This document shows, in pieces, positions 1 to 7,654 of a DNA stretch of 64,000 nucleotides. The DNA comes from Caldicellulosiruptor owensensis OL (GTDB taxonomy: Bacteria; Bacillota; Thermoanaerobacteria; Caldicellulosiruptorales; Caldicellulosiruptoraceae): assembly GCF_000166335.1 (NCBI RefSeq), contig NC_014657.1:1966501-2030500 (forward strand), read 5' to 3'. Positions within the stretch are counted from its first letter, which is position 1. Each line of letters begins with the position of its first letter. The position numbers and the translations under genes were made by a program. The notes beneath the pieces were generated by a model that did no database searches, had not been told where the DNA came from, and saw only the letters and a list, made by a program, of their open reading frames with translations.

Positions 1-1076
1 CCTCGTGTTCTTATAATCTTTGATTTTATCTCAAGTGAAGTAATTAAACTTGCAACTTTACCAGCATCCCATCCTGTTAGCATAATTAAATTTTCTACAT
101 GCATATCTCCATTTTCGTTTAAAAGCTTTATTACTATTTTCTCATCCTCTGTAAGCTCCTCTTCATCATCTCTGTCAGCAAAATTTAGCTGAGCAGGTTT
201 TAGAGAATAAATCTCCTTAATATCATCAAGAAAATCTTCATATGAACATATAATCCTTGCACCTTCTTTTATGAGCCTGTTTGTGCCGCTACTCTTTTGC
301 GAAAAGATGTTACCAGGTACTGCAAACACCTCTTTCCCCTGATCTAAAGCAAAATCAACTGTCGAAAAAGTTCCGCTCTTAGTGGATGCTTCAATAACAA
401 CCAAACATGGTGAAAACATCGCAACAATCCTGTTTCGCTGTGGAAAGTTCATTTTCTCAGGCAAGGTACCTGGCAAAAACTCAGACACAACACATCCATT
501 TTCTATAATCTGACGGTAGAGTTTCAAGTTCTCTTTTGGATATACAATATCAACTCCACAGCCCAAAACTGCTATGGTTTTACCATTTTCAAGTGCACCT
601 GCATGACAAAAACTGTCAATCCCCCTTGCCATTCCGCTAACAACCACAATTCCCAGGGAAGCTATCAAACTTGCCAGTTCTTTTGCAACTCTTTTGCCAT
701 AATAAGTAGGTTCTCGTGTACCCACCATTGATATTTTATATGGAAATTTAAGAAGCTTCGCATCTCCTTTTACAAATAGCATAACTGGTGCATGGTCAAA
801 AATTTTGAATTCGTCAGGATACAGCTTATCGTCTTCAAGTATTATATTTATACTATTTCTCTCACAAAATTCAAGAATTTTTTCAGCTTTTCTTGTATCA
901 GAATTTTTTATCTCATCTTTAAGATGTCCAAAAATACCTTCTACTTCTAAATCTTTTCTGTTCAAGTATGCCTCTTTTAGACTTCTGTATTTATTTTTTA
1001 TTTGTCTGAACTTTTTAGGCCCTATCCCTTTTATGCTGTAAAGCCATAAAGAATAAATTAGATCTTCCCTGTTCAT
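1..1076 (-). CDS. dprA: DNA processing protein DprA/Smf (C-terminus cut by window edge)
   Basis: DprA binds incoming single-stranded DNA during natural transformation and loads RecA. Translating the minus strand gives a Rossmann-like DprA core: SMVGTREPTYYGKRVAKE, then VVSGMARGIDSFCHAGAL, AVLGCGVDIVYPKEN, FPQRNRIVA and the STKSGTF segment. A winged-helix-like tail is still open at position 1. About 358 residues are visible against a usual 360-370, so only a few residues should be missing. I prefer the ATG at 1076 (preceded by GAGGGAG) over the in-frame ATG at 1088, which lacks a ribosome site. The gene starts 31 bases after rtcB stops on the same strand, so the two may be co-transcribed. Confidence 0.93.
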   Translation of the reverse strand, partial: MNREDLIYSLWLYSIKGIGPKKFRQIKNKYRSLKEAYLNRKDLEVEGIFGHLKDEIKNSDTRKAEKILEFCERNSINIILEDDKLYPDEFKIFDHAPVMLFVKGDAKLLKFPYKISMVGTREPTYYGKRVAKELASLIASLGIVVVSGMARGIDSFCHAGALENGKTIAVLGCGVDIVYPKENLKLYRQIIENGCVVSEFLPGTLPEKMNFPQRNRIVAMFSPCLVVIEASTKSGTFSTVDFALDQGKEVFAVPGNIFSQKSSGTNRLIKEGARIICSYEDFLDDIKEIYSLKPAQLNFADRDDEEELTEDEKIVIKLLNENGDMHVENLIMLTGWDAGKVASLITSLEIKSKIIRTR

Positions 1077-1107
1077 CTTCTCCCTCATCTCAAACCAATT
1101 TGTAATA

Positions 1108-2463
1108 TTAGTCCTTTCCCTTAATAACCCCGAGCGGTTCCATTTTAGCAACAGGAAGAGCAAGCCGCGATGTAATAACCGAATTTATTACAACTTCAAT
1201 ATCTTTATAACTCTGTGGACTTTCGTCCAAAAAGTCTTTGAGGTTTCTGGTGTTTATAAGTATCTCTCCATCCTGACCCTGTCTCAATGCCTTTGAAAAT
1301 TCTTCTATGGAGATTGTCTTCTTTGCCTTAGTTCTCGACAAAACTCTGCCTGCACCGTGGTTTACAGTATGATAGCTTATTATATTGTCCTGTATACCTC
1401 TCATCAGGTATGAACTTGAACCCATGCTACCTGGCAGAATTACAGGATGCCCTGTATCAACAAATTTGAGATTTGGAATCAAATAATGATCTGGCGGAAG
1501 TGCTCTTGTTGCTCCTTTTCTTATTACAAGTTTTTCTCTGTTTGCAAATCTCTCCATGTATGCAATGTTATGTGCAACATCGTACAAAACCCAAGCGTCA
1601 ATTGAGTGTTTTTCTAAGACTGATATTATGAAATTGCTCATATAGTGTCTATTTATCTTTGCATATATAGCTGCTGACTGCATAGCTTTAATATAATCTT
1701 TTGCAACCTTGTTGTCAATTGGCAAAAAGGTAAGCTGTGGATCTGGTGTGGTGATACCCTTTGATTTCATTACATCTTTAAATTTCTTCTGATAATAATC
1801 GCCAATGACCGCTCCAAATCTTCGCGAACCAGAATGTATCATCACTACAAACTGCCCATCGAAAAGTCCCCATTTCTGCGCTATATCCTTGTCCAGCACA
1901 TAAAGTTTTTGAAACTCTATAAAGTGATTTCCTCCACCAAGGGTTGCAAACTGCTCTTTGCCAATCTCATAAGCCTCATCCGGTATTGTATCAAGGTCAA
2001 AATCATAAATTAGCACAATCTTGTCAGAAATATCTTTATCAATCTCAGTATTTTGAAGATATTCTTCATATTTTGCCCTGGAAAGTACTATCCTTTTGTT
2101 CTTCTTCCCAACACCTGTTGGAATCAAGTCTTCTACCTCATCCATTATTTTCTTTAAAAGTACTTTATCTATATCATCTGCAAACTTGTCTGTTAGTATC
2201 AACCTCATACCACAGCCTATGTCAACACCAACAATTGTTGGTGAAATCCATGCCTTTGACATATCCCATACAATTATTGTACCAATTGAAGTACCTTTAC
2301 CTATGTGCGCATCTGGTGTGTATCCCAAAAACTCTACATTTGGAATCTGGGCTGCATTTTTTGCCTGCTGCAGTACTCCTTCGTCAAGGTCTTTTAAAAT
2401 CTCTTCTGTCATGAAAAAAATTGCATAGTCGTTTGTGTAAACACCTTCTCTTATCTTTTTCAT
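1108..2463 (-). CDS. rtcB: RtcB-type RNA-splicing ligase
   Basis: RtcB joins RNA 2',3'-cyclic phosphate ends to 5'-OH ends in a GTP- and Mn-dependent reaction, used for tRNA or RNA repair. The predicted 451-residue protein has the family signatures: PDAHIGKGTSIG, VGVDIGCGMRL (metal-binding Cys), GGGNHFIE, HSGSRRFG, DVAHNIAY and NHGAGRVLSR, which contains the His that is guanylated in known RtcBs. An upstream extension to 2583 stays open, but it is low in complexity and not family-like. The ATG at 2463 follows a GGTGGTGAAA ribosome site. No archease or RtcA is beside it; dprA follows on the same strand. Confidence 0.93.
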   Translation of the reverse strand: MKKIREGVYTNDYAIFFMTEEILKDLDEGVLQQAKNAAQIPNVEFLGYTPDAHIGKGTSIGTIIVWDMSKAWISPTIVGVDIGCGMRLILTDKFADDIDKVLLKKIMDEVEDLIPTGVGKKNKRIVLSRAKYEEYLQNTEIDKDISDKIVLIYDFDLDTIPDEAYEIGKEQFATLGGGNHFIEFQKLYVLDKDIAQKWGLFDGQFVVMIHSGSRRFGAVIGDYYQKKFKDVMKSKGITTPDPQLTFLPIDNKVAKDYIKAMQSAAIYAKINRHYMSNFIISVLEKHSIDAWVLYDVAHNIAYMERFANREKLVIRKGATRALPPDHYLIPNLKFVDTGHPVILPGSMGSSSYLMRGIQDNIISYHTVNHGAGRVLSRTKAKKTISIEEFSKALRQGQDGEILINTRNLKDFLDESPQSYKDIEVVINSVITSRLALPVAKMEPLGVIKGKD

Positions 2464-2660
2464 AAAAATTTTCACCACCAGTTTTTGTTTTTTAATCTTG
2501 TTGATAATACCAATTTTTTGAAAATGAAAACATAAGGAAGCATTCCTTTTTCGTATATTATCACAAAGAAGTTCTTCAATCACCCAAAATATTGTATCAT
2601 ACTTTTAGCAATTCATCTCCCACATTAAAGAGGCAGGAGTCTTCTTGCTAAATTTTTAAT

Positions 2661-2702
2661 AAAAAAGCAAGCTATCCCCCTTCTCAGGAAATAGCTTGCT
2701 TT
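2661..2702 (-). terminator. Intrinsic terminator after the radical SAM gene
   Basis: Perfect 11-bp inverted repeat (2665-2675 with 2691-2701, arms AAGCAAGCTAT / ATAGCTTGCTT) followed on the minus strand by a T tract. It lies just downstream of the radical SAM stop codon. Confidence 0.85.
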
Positions 2703-2724
2703 AAGTTACAACTCTTTCACAGGT

Positions 2725-4122
2725 TTAACTCTTGACCTCTTGAATCACAGACAAGTCAACCTTGTTCTGAGGAATACCCTGTTTTCTCTGCTCCCAGAGC
2801 TTATCTGCAACCCTGCCCCAAGCTTCTGAATATTCGATAAGTTTGTTTGCAAGTTCTTCAGCTGTTTCTGTCTCACCACCAATCTGAGTTGGACGTGCAC
2901 CAGATTCTTCAACAATCTTTTTGAGCTTGAGCGGATTGTCTATCATAGGACATGGTCGCAGATGGTTCTCATTAAATGGAATATTCCTCCTGTATGCCAT
3001 AAACAGTGGAGATTTTAAAGCATCCAAAAGCGAACATTCTTTTATATTGACATTTGAAAAATGGATAAATGCGCAAGGTTCAACATCACCGTTTGCATTG
3101 ATATGAAGATATCTTCTTCCGCCTGCAATGCACCCACCAGCAGGTTCTCCATCGTTCCAGAAATCAAGCACAAATATCGGTTTTGACCATCTTATTTCTT
3201 CTATTCTCTTGTACATGTAAGCTCTTTGCTCTGGCGTTGCCATGAAAGAGATATCTGCATCTTTTCCAACAGGGACATAAGTAAAGTACCATCCAAACTT
3301 TGCTCCTTTTTCTATCAAAAAATCTATATATTCATCAGAAGATACCTCTTCAACGTTATATCTGTGATATGTGGTTGAAAATCCAAACACAACGCCTGCT
3401 TCTTTGAGCTTTTCCATTGCAGTTACAACCTTCTTGAATACACCTTGGCCCCGTCTTTCATCTGTTGATTTTTCAAATCCATCTATGCTAATTGCAAATG
3501 CCAAGTTGCCCACTTTTGCAACCTTTTCAATAAAATCATCATCAATCAAAGTAGCATTTGTAAATGACAAAAATACTGTATCCTCATATTTTTCACAGAG
3601 TTTTAGAATATCATCTTTTCTCAGAAGTGGCTCTCCACCTGAGAAGATTATAAAGTAAATTCCAAGTTGCTGAGCCTCTTTTACAACTCTGTCAAGAACT
3701 TCATAGTCAAGTTTTGCAGCCTTGTAGTACTCTCCTGCCCAGCATCCTTTGCAATGCAGGTTACAAGCAGCTGTGGGGTCTATTAATACTGCATAAGGAA
3801 TGTTTATATCATACTTCTTGATAAGCTCAAGTTGTTTGGGAACTCCAATAAAACCAGCATTCAAAAAGAAATTAATAAGAATTCTCTCACGAACTTTTGG
3901 ATTTGTCTCCTTAATAATCCTCATTGCATAGTGATGCCATGAACTGTTAGGGTCGAGAAGATACTTTTTGGCATTTTGGATATACCATTTATCTCTATCA
4001 CGTCTTACTATCTTTTCTGTCAGATCTAAAATCTTGCCTATGTTCTCCTCAGGATTGTTTGCAAGATATCTAATTACCTGCTTTAGAACAGCTTCACCTA
4101 TTATCTTCTTTGGAAGTTCCAT
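2725..4122 (-). CDS. Radical SAM protein with C-terminal cysteine-rich region, function unknown
   Basis: A 465-residue radical SAM enzyme. The cluster-binding CNLHCKGC motif (CxxxCxxC) is preceded by the substrate-domain strand PYAVLIDPTAA and followed by the SAM-binding FSGGEPLLRKDD. Later cysteines (GGCIAGGRRYLHIN, then DVEPCAFIHFSN, ECSLLD, RPCPMIDNP) resemble a SPASM-like auxiliary cluster. The N-terminal 110 residues are helical and unassigned. SPASM-type enzymes commonly modify peptides or mature other enzymes, but no precursor peptide or partner enzyme is next to it, so I do not name a substrate. The start ATG follows AAGGGGTG. It is transcribed away from an ArsR-type regulator across a 166-base shared promoter region. 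Confidence 0.85.
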   Translation of the reverse strand: MELPKKIIGEAVLKQVIRYLANNPEENIGKILDLTEKIVRRDRDKWYIQNAKKYLLDPNSSWHHYAMRIIKETNPKVRERILINFFLNAGFIGVPKQLELIKKYDINIPYAVLIDPTAACNLHCKGCWAGEYYKAAKLDYEVLDRVVKEAQQLGIYFIIFSGGEPLLRKDDILKLCEKYEDTVFLSFTNATLIDDDFIEKVAKVGNLAFAISIDGFEKSTDERRGQGVFKKVVTAMEKLKEAGVVFGFSTTYHRYNVEEVSSDEYIDFLIEKGAKFGWYFTYVPVGKDADISFMATPEQRAYMYKRIEEIRWSKPIFVLDFWNDGEPAGGCIAGGRRYLHINANGDVEPCAFIHFSNVNIKECSLLDALKSPLFMAYRRNIPFNENHLRPCPMIDNPLKLKKIVEESGARPTQIGGETETAEELANKLIEYSEAWGRVADKLWEQRKQGIPQNKVDLSVIQEVKS

Positions 4123-4156
4123 AACTTTTTCACCCCTTCTTTCTTGCTTGACTTTA

Positions 4157-4186
4157 ATTATAACTCTTTGACTTTCAATGTGTCAA
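4157..4186 (-). promoter_or_regulatory. Sigma-A promoter of the radical SAM gene
   Basis: On the minus strand, -35 TTGACA (4181-4186) and -10 TATAAT (4157-4162) are separated by 18 bases, an almost perfect consensus promoter pointing at the radical SAM gene. Confidence 0.75.
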
Positions 4187-4190
4187 TAGT

Positions 4191-4210
4191 TATATATGCA
4201 TATGTGTATA
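4191..4210. promoter_or_regulatory. Candidate ArsR-family operator
   Basis: An AT-rich, imperfectly symmetrical stretch centred on the perfect palindrome ATATGCATAT (4194-4203). It lies just upstream of the radical SAM -35 box and between the two divergent genes. Position and symmetry fit an ArsR-type site; the assignment is inference. Confidence 0.35.
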
Positions 4211-4288
4211 AAAGTATGTTTATTTTTTTTCAAAAACGTGATATAATGATACTTGTCATAATTACTTTTTGAGCGAAGGGGAGCAAAA

Positions 4289-4606
4289 ATGACAAGGCTG
4301 AATGAAATACTATATGCACTTTCTGACACAACAAGGCTCAGAATTTTAAATATATTGGCCCACCGCGAACAAAATGTAAGTAGTCTTGTTCACTTGATTC
4401 AGGAAAGTCAGCCAAAAGTGTCTCGCCACCTTGCTTATCTTAAAAATGTTGGACTTATAGAAGCCAGAAACCATGCGCAAAAAAGAATTTATTCAATAAA
4501 AGAGGATGTGTTTGAAAAATACCCATTCTTAAAAGCTCTCATTCAAGACCTTGCAAAGGTAGATATATTTGCGAATGATTTGAGACTTTTGTCCTCTCTC
4601 AGTTAA
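4289..4606 (+). CDS. ArsR-family winged-helix repressor
   Basis: A 105-residue winged-helix regulator. LSDTTRLRILNILAHRE and the recognition helix region SQPKVSRHLAYLKNVGLIEARN are typical of ArsR/SmtB proteins. It contains no cysteine, so the usual Cys-based metal sites are absent; another ligand or redox cue must be sensed if it is a sensor. A GAAGGGGAG ribosome site precedes the ATG. Being divergent from the radical SAM gene, it probably controls that gene and itself. Confidence 0.85.
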   Translation: MTRLNEILYALSDTTRLRILNILAHREQNVSSLVHLIQESQPKVSRHLAYLKNVGLIEARNHAQKRIYSIKEDVFEKYPFLKALIQDLAKVDIFANDLRLLSSLS

Positions 4607-4631
4607 AAACTGTGCTGTAATAAACAACAAA

Positions 4632-4669
4632 GAAGCCTCCTTGCAAAAATGGGTGAGGAGGTCTTTTTT
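4632..4669 (+). terminator. Intrinsic terminator after the ArsR gene
   Basis: Stem AAGCCTCCT / AGGAGGTCTT with a single bulge, followed by a T6 run on the plus strand. Confidence 0.75.
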
Positions 4670-4683
4670 ATTTTTTGCAGGTC

Positions 4684-4712
4684 TTGATCTTTTTATCCAC
4701 AGACTCTATAAT
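4684..4712 (+). promoter_or_regulatory. Sigma-A promoter of the zinc uptake operon
   Basis: -35 TTGATC (4684-4689), 17-base spacer, -10 TATAAT (4707-4712). The predicted transcript start near 4719 falls just before the Fur-family operator at 4728-4744. Confidence 0.75.
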
Positions 4713-4727
4713 GTTAAACATAGATTG

Positions 4728-4744
4728 TTGCAAATTATTTGCAA
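4728..4744. promoter_or_regulatory. Zur/Fur-type operator (perfect 8-1-8 palindrome)
   Basis: TTGCAAATTATTTGCAA is a perfect inverted repeat with a single central base. It contains the 7-1-7 geometry known for Fur-family boxes. It sits between the predicted transcript start and the ribosome site of zur, so binding would block the whole zur-znuACB operon (inference). Confidence 0.75.
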
Positions 4745-4757
4745 GTAGGTGAAAAGG

Positions 4758-5180
4758 ATGAAGTGTCAAGATATAAAGTTAATTCTAAACTCACACAATA
4801 TAAAAGCCACGCGGCAGAGGGTTGAAATATATAAGGTTTTGCAAAAGGCACAGCAGTGTTTATCTGCTGATGAGATACTGCAAACTCTTGAAGCACAAAA
4901 CCTGAAAATTGACCTTGCAACGATTTACAGAAACCTTGAACTTTTTGTTCAAAATGGTATAGCAGTAAAATCTACTATCAATAGAAAGCATTTTTTCGAA
5001 ATAAAGAAAAGTAGCCATCATCACTATTTTGTATGTATAAAGTGCCATGAAAAAGCCGAAATTGTAGACTGTAAAATAAATCTAATTGAAAAGGAACTAA
5101 ACAAAATGAACTTTAAAATTCTGAATCACAATTTGGAAGTGTATGGGATATGCGATAAATGTTGTGGGAGGGAAGAATAA
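4758..5180 (+). CDS. zur: Fur-family regulator, probably Zur
   Basis: A 140-residue Fur-family metalloregulator: winged helix with the DNA-recognition segment DLATIYRNLELF, a histidine-rich hinge KSSHHHYFVC, and two CxxC pairs (CIKC, CDKC) that bind structural zinc. The downstream zinc transporter genes point to Zur rather than Fur or PerR. I take the ATG at 4758, with AGGTG 6 bases upstream, over the in-frame GTG at 4749. The stop overlaps the znuA start by one base (TAATG), indicating translational coupling. Autoregulation through the 4728-4744 palindrome is likely. Confidence 0.88.
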   Translation: MKCQDIKLILNSHNIKATRQRVEIYKVLQKAQQCLSADEILQTLEAQNLKIDLATIYRNLELFVQNGIAVKSTINRKHFFEIKKSSHHHYFVCIKCHEKAEIVDCKINLIEKELNKMNFKILNHNLEVYGICDKCCGREE

Positions 5181-6043
5181 TGAAGAGGATAAAGCTACTA
5201 TTTATAGTTTTGCTTGTTAGCATTATAGTTTTCTTGAGTGGATGTAAAAATGAAGCTTTAACTACCACCAAAGGCACAGTCTACACTACTATCTATCCTT
5301 TGTATTCTATTACAAAACTTATAGCAGGAGAGAAACTGACAGTTGAAAAGCTTGTAAAGGACGGTGCGGAGATTCACTCATTTGAACCATCTTCACGTGA
5401 CATTGCCAAGCTTACATCAGCAAAAGCAGTGATATATCTCGGACTTGTTGATGAATGGGTTAAAAAACCTCTTGAAGGAACAAGCGTCAAAATTTTTAGA
5501 GCATCTGAAGGTATAGAGTTTATAGATAGTGACCCTCATATATGGACATCACCAAGGCTTTTAAAGAAAATAGCAAGAAACATTGAGTATGCACTGACAA
5601 GCTTAGATCCAAAAAACAAAAGTTATTACCAAGAAAATGCTTCAAAGCTAATTGCAAGTCTTGATAAACTTGATAAGGAATTTTCTTCTGTTGTGAAAAA
5701 CTCAAAAAGAAAAGAATTTCTAATTGCCCATCCCTCTTTTGGATACTTAGCAAGAGATTATCGCCTCAAACAGTATTCAATTACAGGTGTGAATGAAGAA
5801 GAAGAGCCCTCGGCTCAAAAAATGAAAGAGATTGTTCAGCTTATAAAGGAAAAGAACATAAAGTACATTCTTGTTGACCCAAATGAGAATTTGCCTGCTG
5901 TAAAGACCATCGTAAGAGACACTGGTATCAAAATTGTAAACATCTATGGAATGGGAATTGTAAATTCATCTCAAGCAAAAAATGAGACAATACTCAGCCT
6001 TATGGAAAAGAACTTAAAAGCATTTGAGATGGTTTTAAAATAA
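5180..6043 (+). CDS. znuA: Zinc ABC transporter substrate-binding lipoprotein
   Basis: A 287-residue cluster A-I metal-binding protein. A lipoprotein signal peptide ends in the lipobox LSGC (Cys22). Candidate metal ligands are His66 in EIHSFEP, the His of DPHIWTSP, the His of IAHPSFGYL and the acid in VDPNEN. The His/Asp-rich loop seen in many ZnuAs is missing, so Zn and Mn cannot be separated from the sequence of this protein alone; the Zur-type regulator favours zinc. The ATG at 5180 follows GGGAGGGAAG and overlaps the zur stop codon. It acts on the outer face of the membrane and delivers metal to ZnuB. Confidence 0.9.
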   Translation: MKRIKLLFIVLLVSIIVFLSGCKNEALTTTKGTVYTTIYPLYSITKLIAGEKLTVEKLVKDGAEIHSFEPSSRDIAKLTSAKAVIYLGLVDEWVKKPLEGTSVKIFRASEGIEFIDSDPHIWTSPRLLKKIARNIEYALTSLDPKNKSYYQENASKLIASLDKLDKEFSSVVKNSKRKEFLIAHPSFGYLARDYRLKQYSITGVNEEEEPSAQKMKEIVQLIKEKNIKYILVDPNENLPAVKTIVRDTGIKIVNIYGMGIVNSSQAKNETILSLMEKNLKAFEMVLK

Positions 6044-6066
6044 ATGTTGCGGGAGAGAAAACCAGA

Positions 6067-6834
6067 ATGATTGAACTTATAGATGTAAACTTTTATATTG
6101 ACCAGAAAAGAATTCTAAAAGACATAAACCTCAAAGTTCAAAAAGGTGAGTTTGCTGCCATAGTCGGACCAAACGGTTCTGGTAAGACCACACTTTTGAA
6201 TATAATCTCAGGGATTTACACCCCTACAAGTGGAAAAAGACTAATATTTGGCAAACAGCATCTTACCCCGCAGGATAAGCAGAAAATATCATTTGTTCCT
6301 CAAAAGGTCACAAATTTTAACCAGAGCTTCCCTTTGAGCGTTTTTGAAACTGTACTTTTAGGACTGGTGCCAAAAAAGGGATTGTTTCAGAGATTTTCAA
6401 AACAGGACTTAGAAAAAGCCGGAAGCATTTTAGAAAAGCTTCAAATAAAGCAGCTCAAAAACAGGCTCATAGGCCACCTTTCTGGCGGACAACAGCAAAG
6501 AGTGTTTTTAGCCCGCGCGCTCATATCCGACCCACAAATACTTCTTTTGGATGAGCCAACTGTGGGGATAGACAGTCTCTCTGAACAGCTTCTTTTTGAA
6601 ATTCTTGGGGAGAAAAAGAAAGAAGGAACAACAATATTGATGGTAACACACGATGTGTATGCTGTAACTCAACATGCTGATACCATCATCTGTATGGGGG
6701 ATGGTATGATTTATACTGCCTGCAGCGCGAAAGACTTTTCCCCCTCAAAGTTTGAAAGTGTGTACAAATACAAGATTAAGAAAATTGAGCACAGACACTC
6801 TTATACTAAAAAAGAACAAAATAACAGGAAGTGA
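6067..6834 (+). CDS. znuC: Zinc ABC transporter ATP-binding protein
   Basis: A 255-residue ABC ATPase. Walker A is GPNGSGKTT, the signature is LSGGQQQR, Walker B is ILLLDEP and the switch His is in MVTHDVYAV. It is the cytoplasmic motor of the metal importer. It lies 23 bases after znuA and 4 bases before znuB. The C-terminal tail is His/Lys-rich (KKIEHRHSYTKK), which could be a local metal sensor or chance. Confidence 0.92.
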   Translation: MIELIDVNFYIDQKRILKDINLKVQKGEFAAIVGPNGSGKTTLLNIISGIYTPTSGKRLIFGKQHLTPQDKQKISFVPQKVTNFNQSFPLSVFETVLLGLVPKKGLFQRFSKQDLEKAGSILEKLQIKQLKNRLIGHLSGGQQQRVFLARALISDPQILLLDEPTVGIDSLSEQLLFEILGEKKKEGTTILMVTHDVYAVTQHADTIICMGDGMIYTACSAKDFSPSKFESVYKYKIKKIEHRHSYTKKEQNNRK

Positions 6835-6838
6835 TATT

Positions 6839-7654
6839 ATGCTTCAATATGAATTTATGCAAAGAGCTTTTTTAGCAGGTGTGCTGGTTAGCATTATGAC
6901 CTCGCTTGCAGGAAACTTTCTTGTCCTCAAGAGGTTTTCACAGATGGGAGACTCTCTTTCACACACAGCAATTGTTGGCGTTGCAGCCTCCCTTCTTTTT
7001 AATTTCAGTCCAACTATTGGTGCAATTTTCTCAACAGTTGCATTTGCCTTAGCTATTGAGTATTTCAAATCAAGATTTAAAAGGTTTGAAGAAGTATCTC
7101 TTGCACTTGTTTCAATCACTGCCCTGGGCCTTGCATCAGTTCTGTTTGGAATTTTAAAAAGCAGTAGCAACTTAATGAGCTTCCTTTTCGGAAGCATAGT
7201 CACAATTGGAAATGAAGATGTGTTGATCATCCTTGCAGTATGCCTTGTAACAGTCACTTTTATAGCCATGTTCAGAAAAAAACTTATTCTTGCTACATTT
7301 GATGAAGTTAGCGCAAAGGTCTCGGGAATAAATACAAAACTACTTGATTTTTTGCTGAGTATTGTTTCAGCAACAATAATTGCTGTTTCAATCAAGATTG
7401 TAGGTGGTCTTTTAATCTCAAGCCTAATTGTGTTTCCCACAGCAATCGCAATGAGGTTTTCAAAAAACTTCAAGATGCTTCAAGTAGGTTCACTTTCAGT
7501 GTCACTAATTGCTATAATAAGTGGTTTGACTTCTTCTTATTACATTGATATTCCCCCTGGGGGAGCAACAGTTTTGATATTTGTACTCATTTTCTTTATA
7601 GCTGAAATTATTAACATTGTAAGAAAAAGAAGGATTGCTAAAACTTTTAAATAA
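6839..7654 (+). CDS. znuB: Zinc ABC transporter permease
   Basis: A 271-residue ABC-3 family permease with about eight hydrophobic segments. It includes the typical N-terminal block NFLVLKRFSQMGDSLSHTAIVGVAAS and the C-terminal IKIVGGLLISSLIVFPTAIA. The start ATG at 6839 comes after CAGGAAGTGA, immediately downstream of the znuC stop codon; the longer open frame from 6752 is only overlap with znuC. The 3' end overlaps the convergent comM gene by 8 bases and no terminator lies between them. Confidence 0.92.
   Translation: MLQYEFMQRAFLAGVLVSIMTSLAGNFLVLKRFSQMGDSLSHTAIVGVAASLLFNFSPTIGAIFSTVAFALAIEYFKSRFKRFEEVSLALVSITALGLASVLFGILKSSSNLMSFLFGSIVTIGNEDVLIILAVCLVTVTFIAMFRKKLILATFDEVSAKVSGINTKLLDFLLSIVSATIIAVSIKIVGGLLISSLIVFPTAIAMRFSKNFKMLQVGSLSVSLIAIISGLTSSYYIDIPPGGATVLIFVLIFFIAEIINIVRKRRIAKTFK

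Noticed and set aside
6844-7473. 209-codon open frame on the minus strand
   Set aside because: It is antisense to znuB, which has full family support; the translation is low-complexity and lacks a ribosome site.
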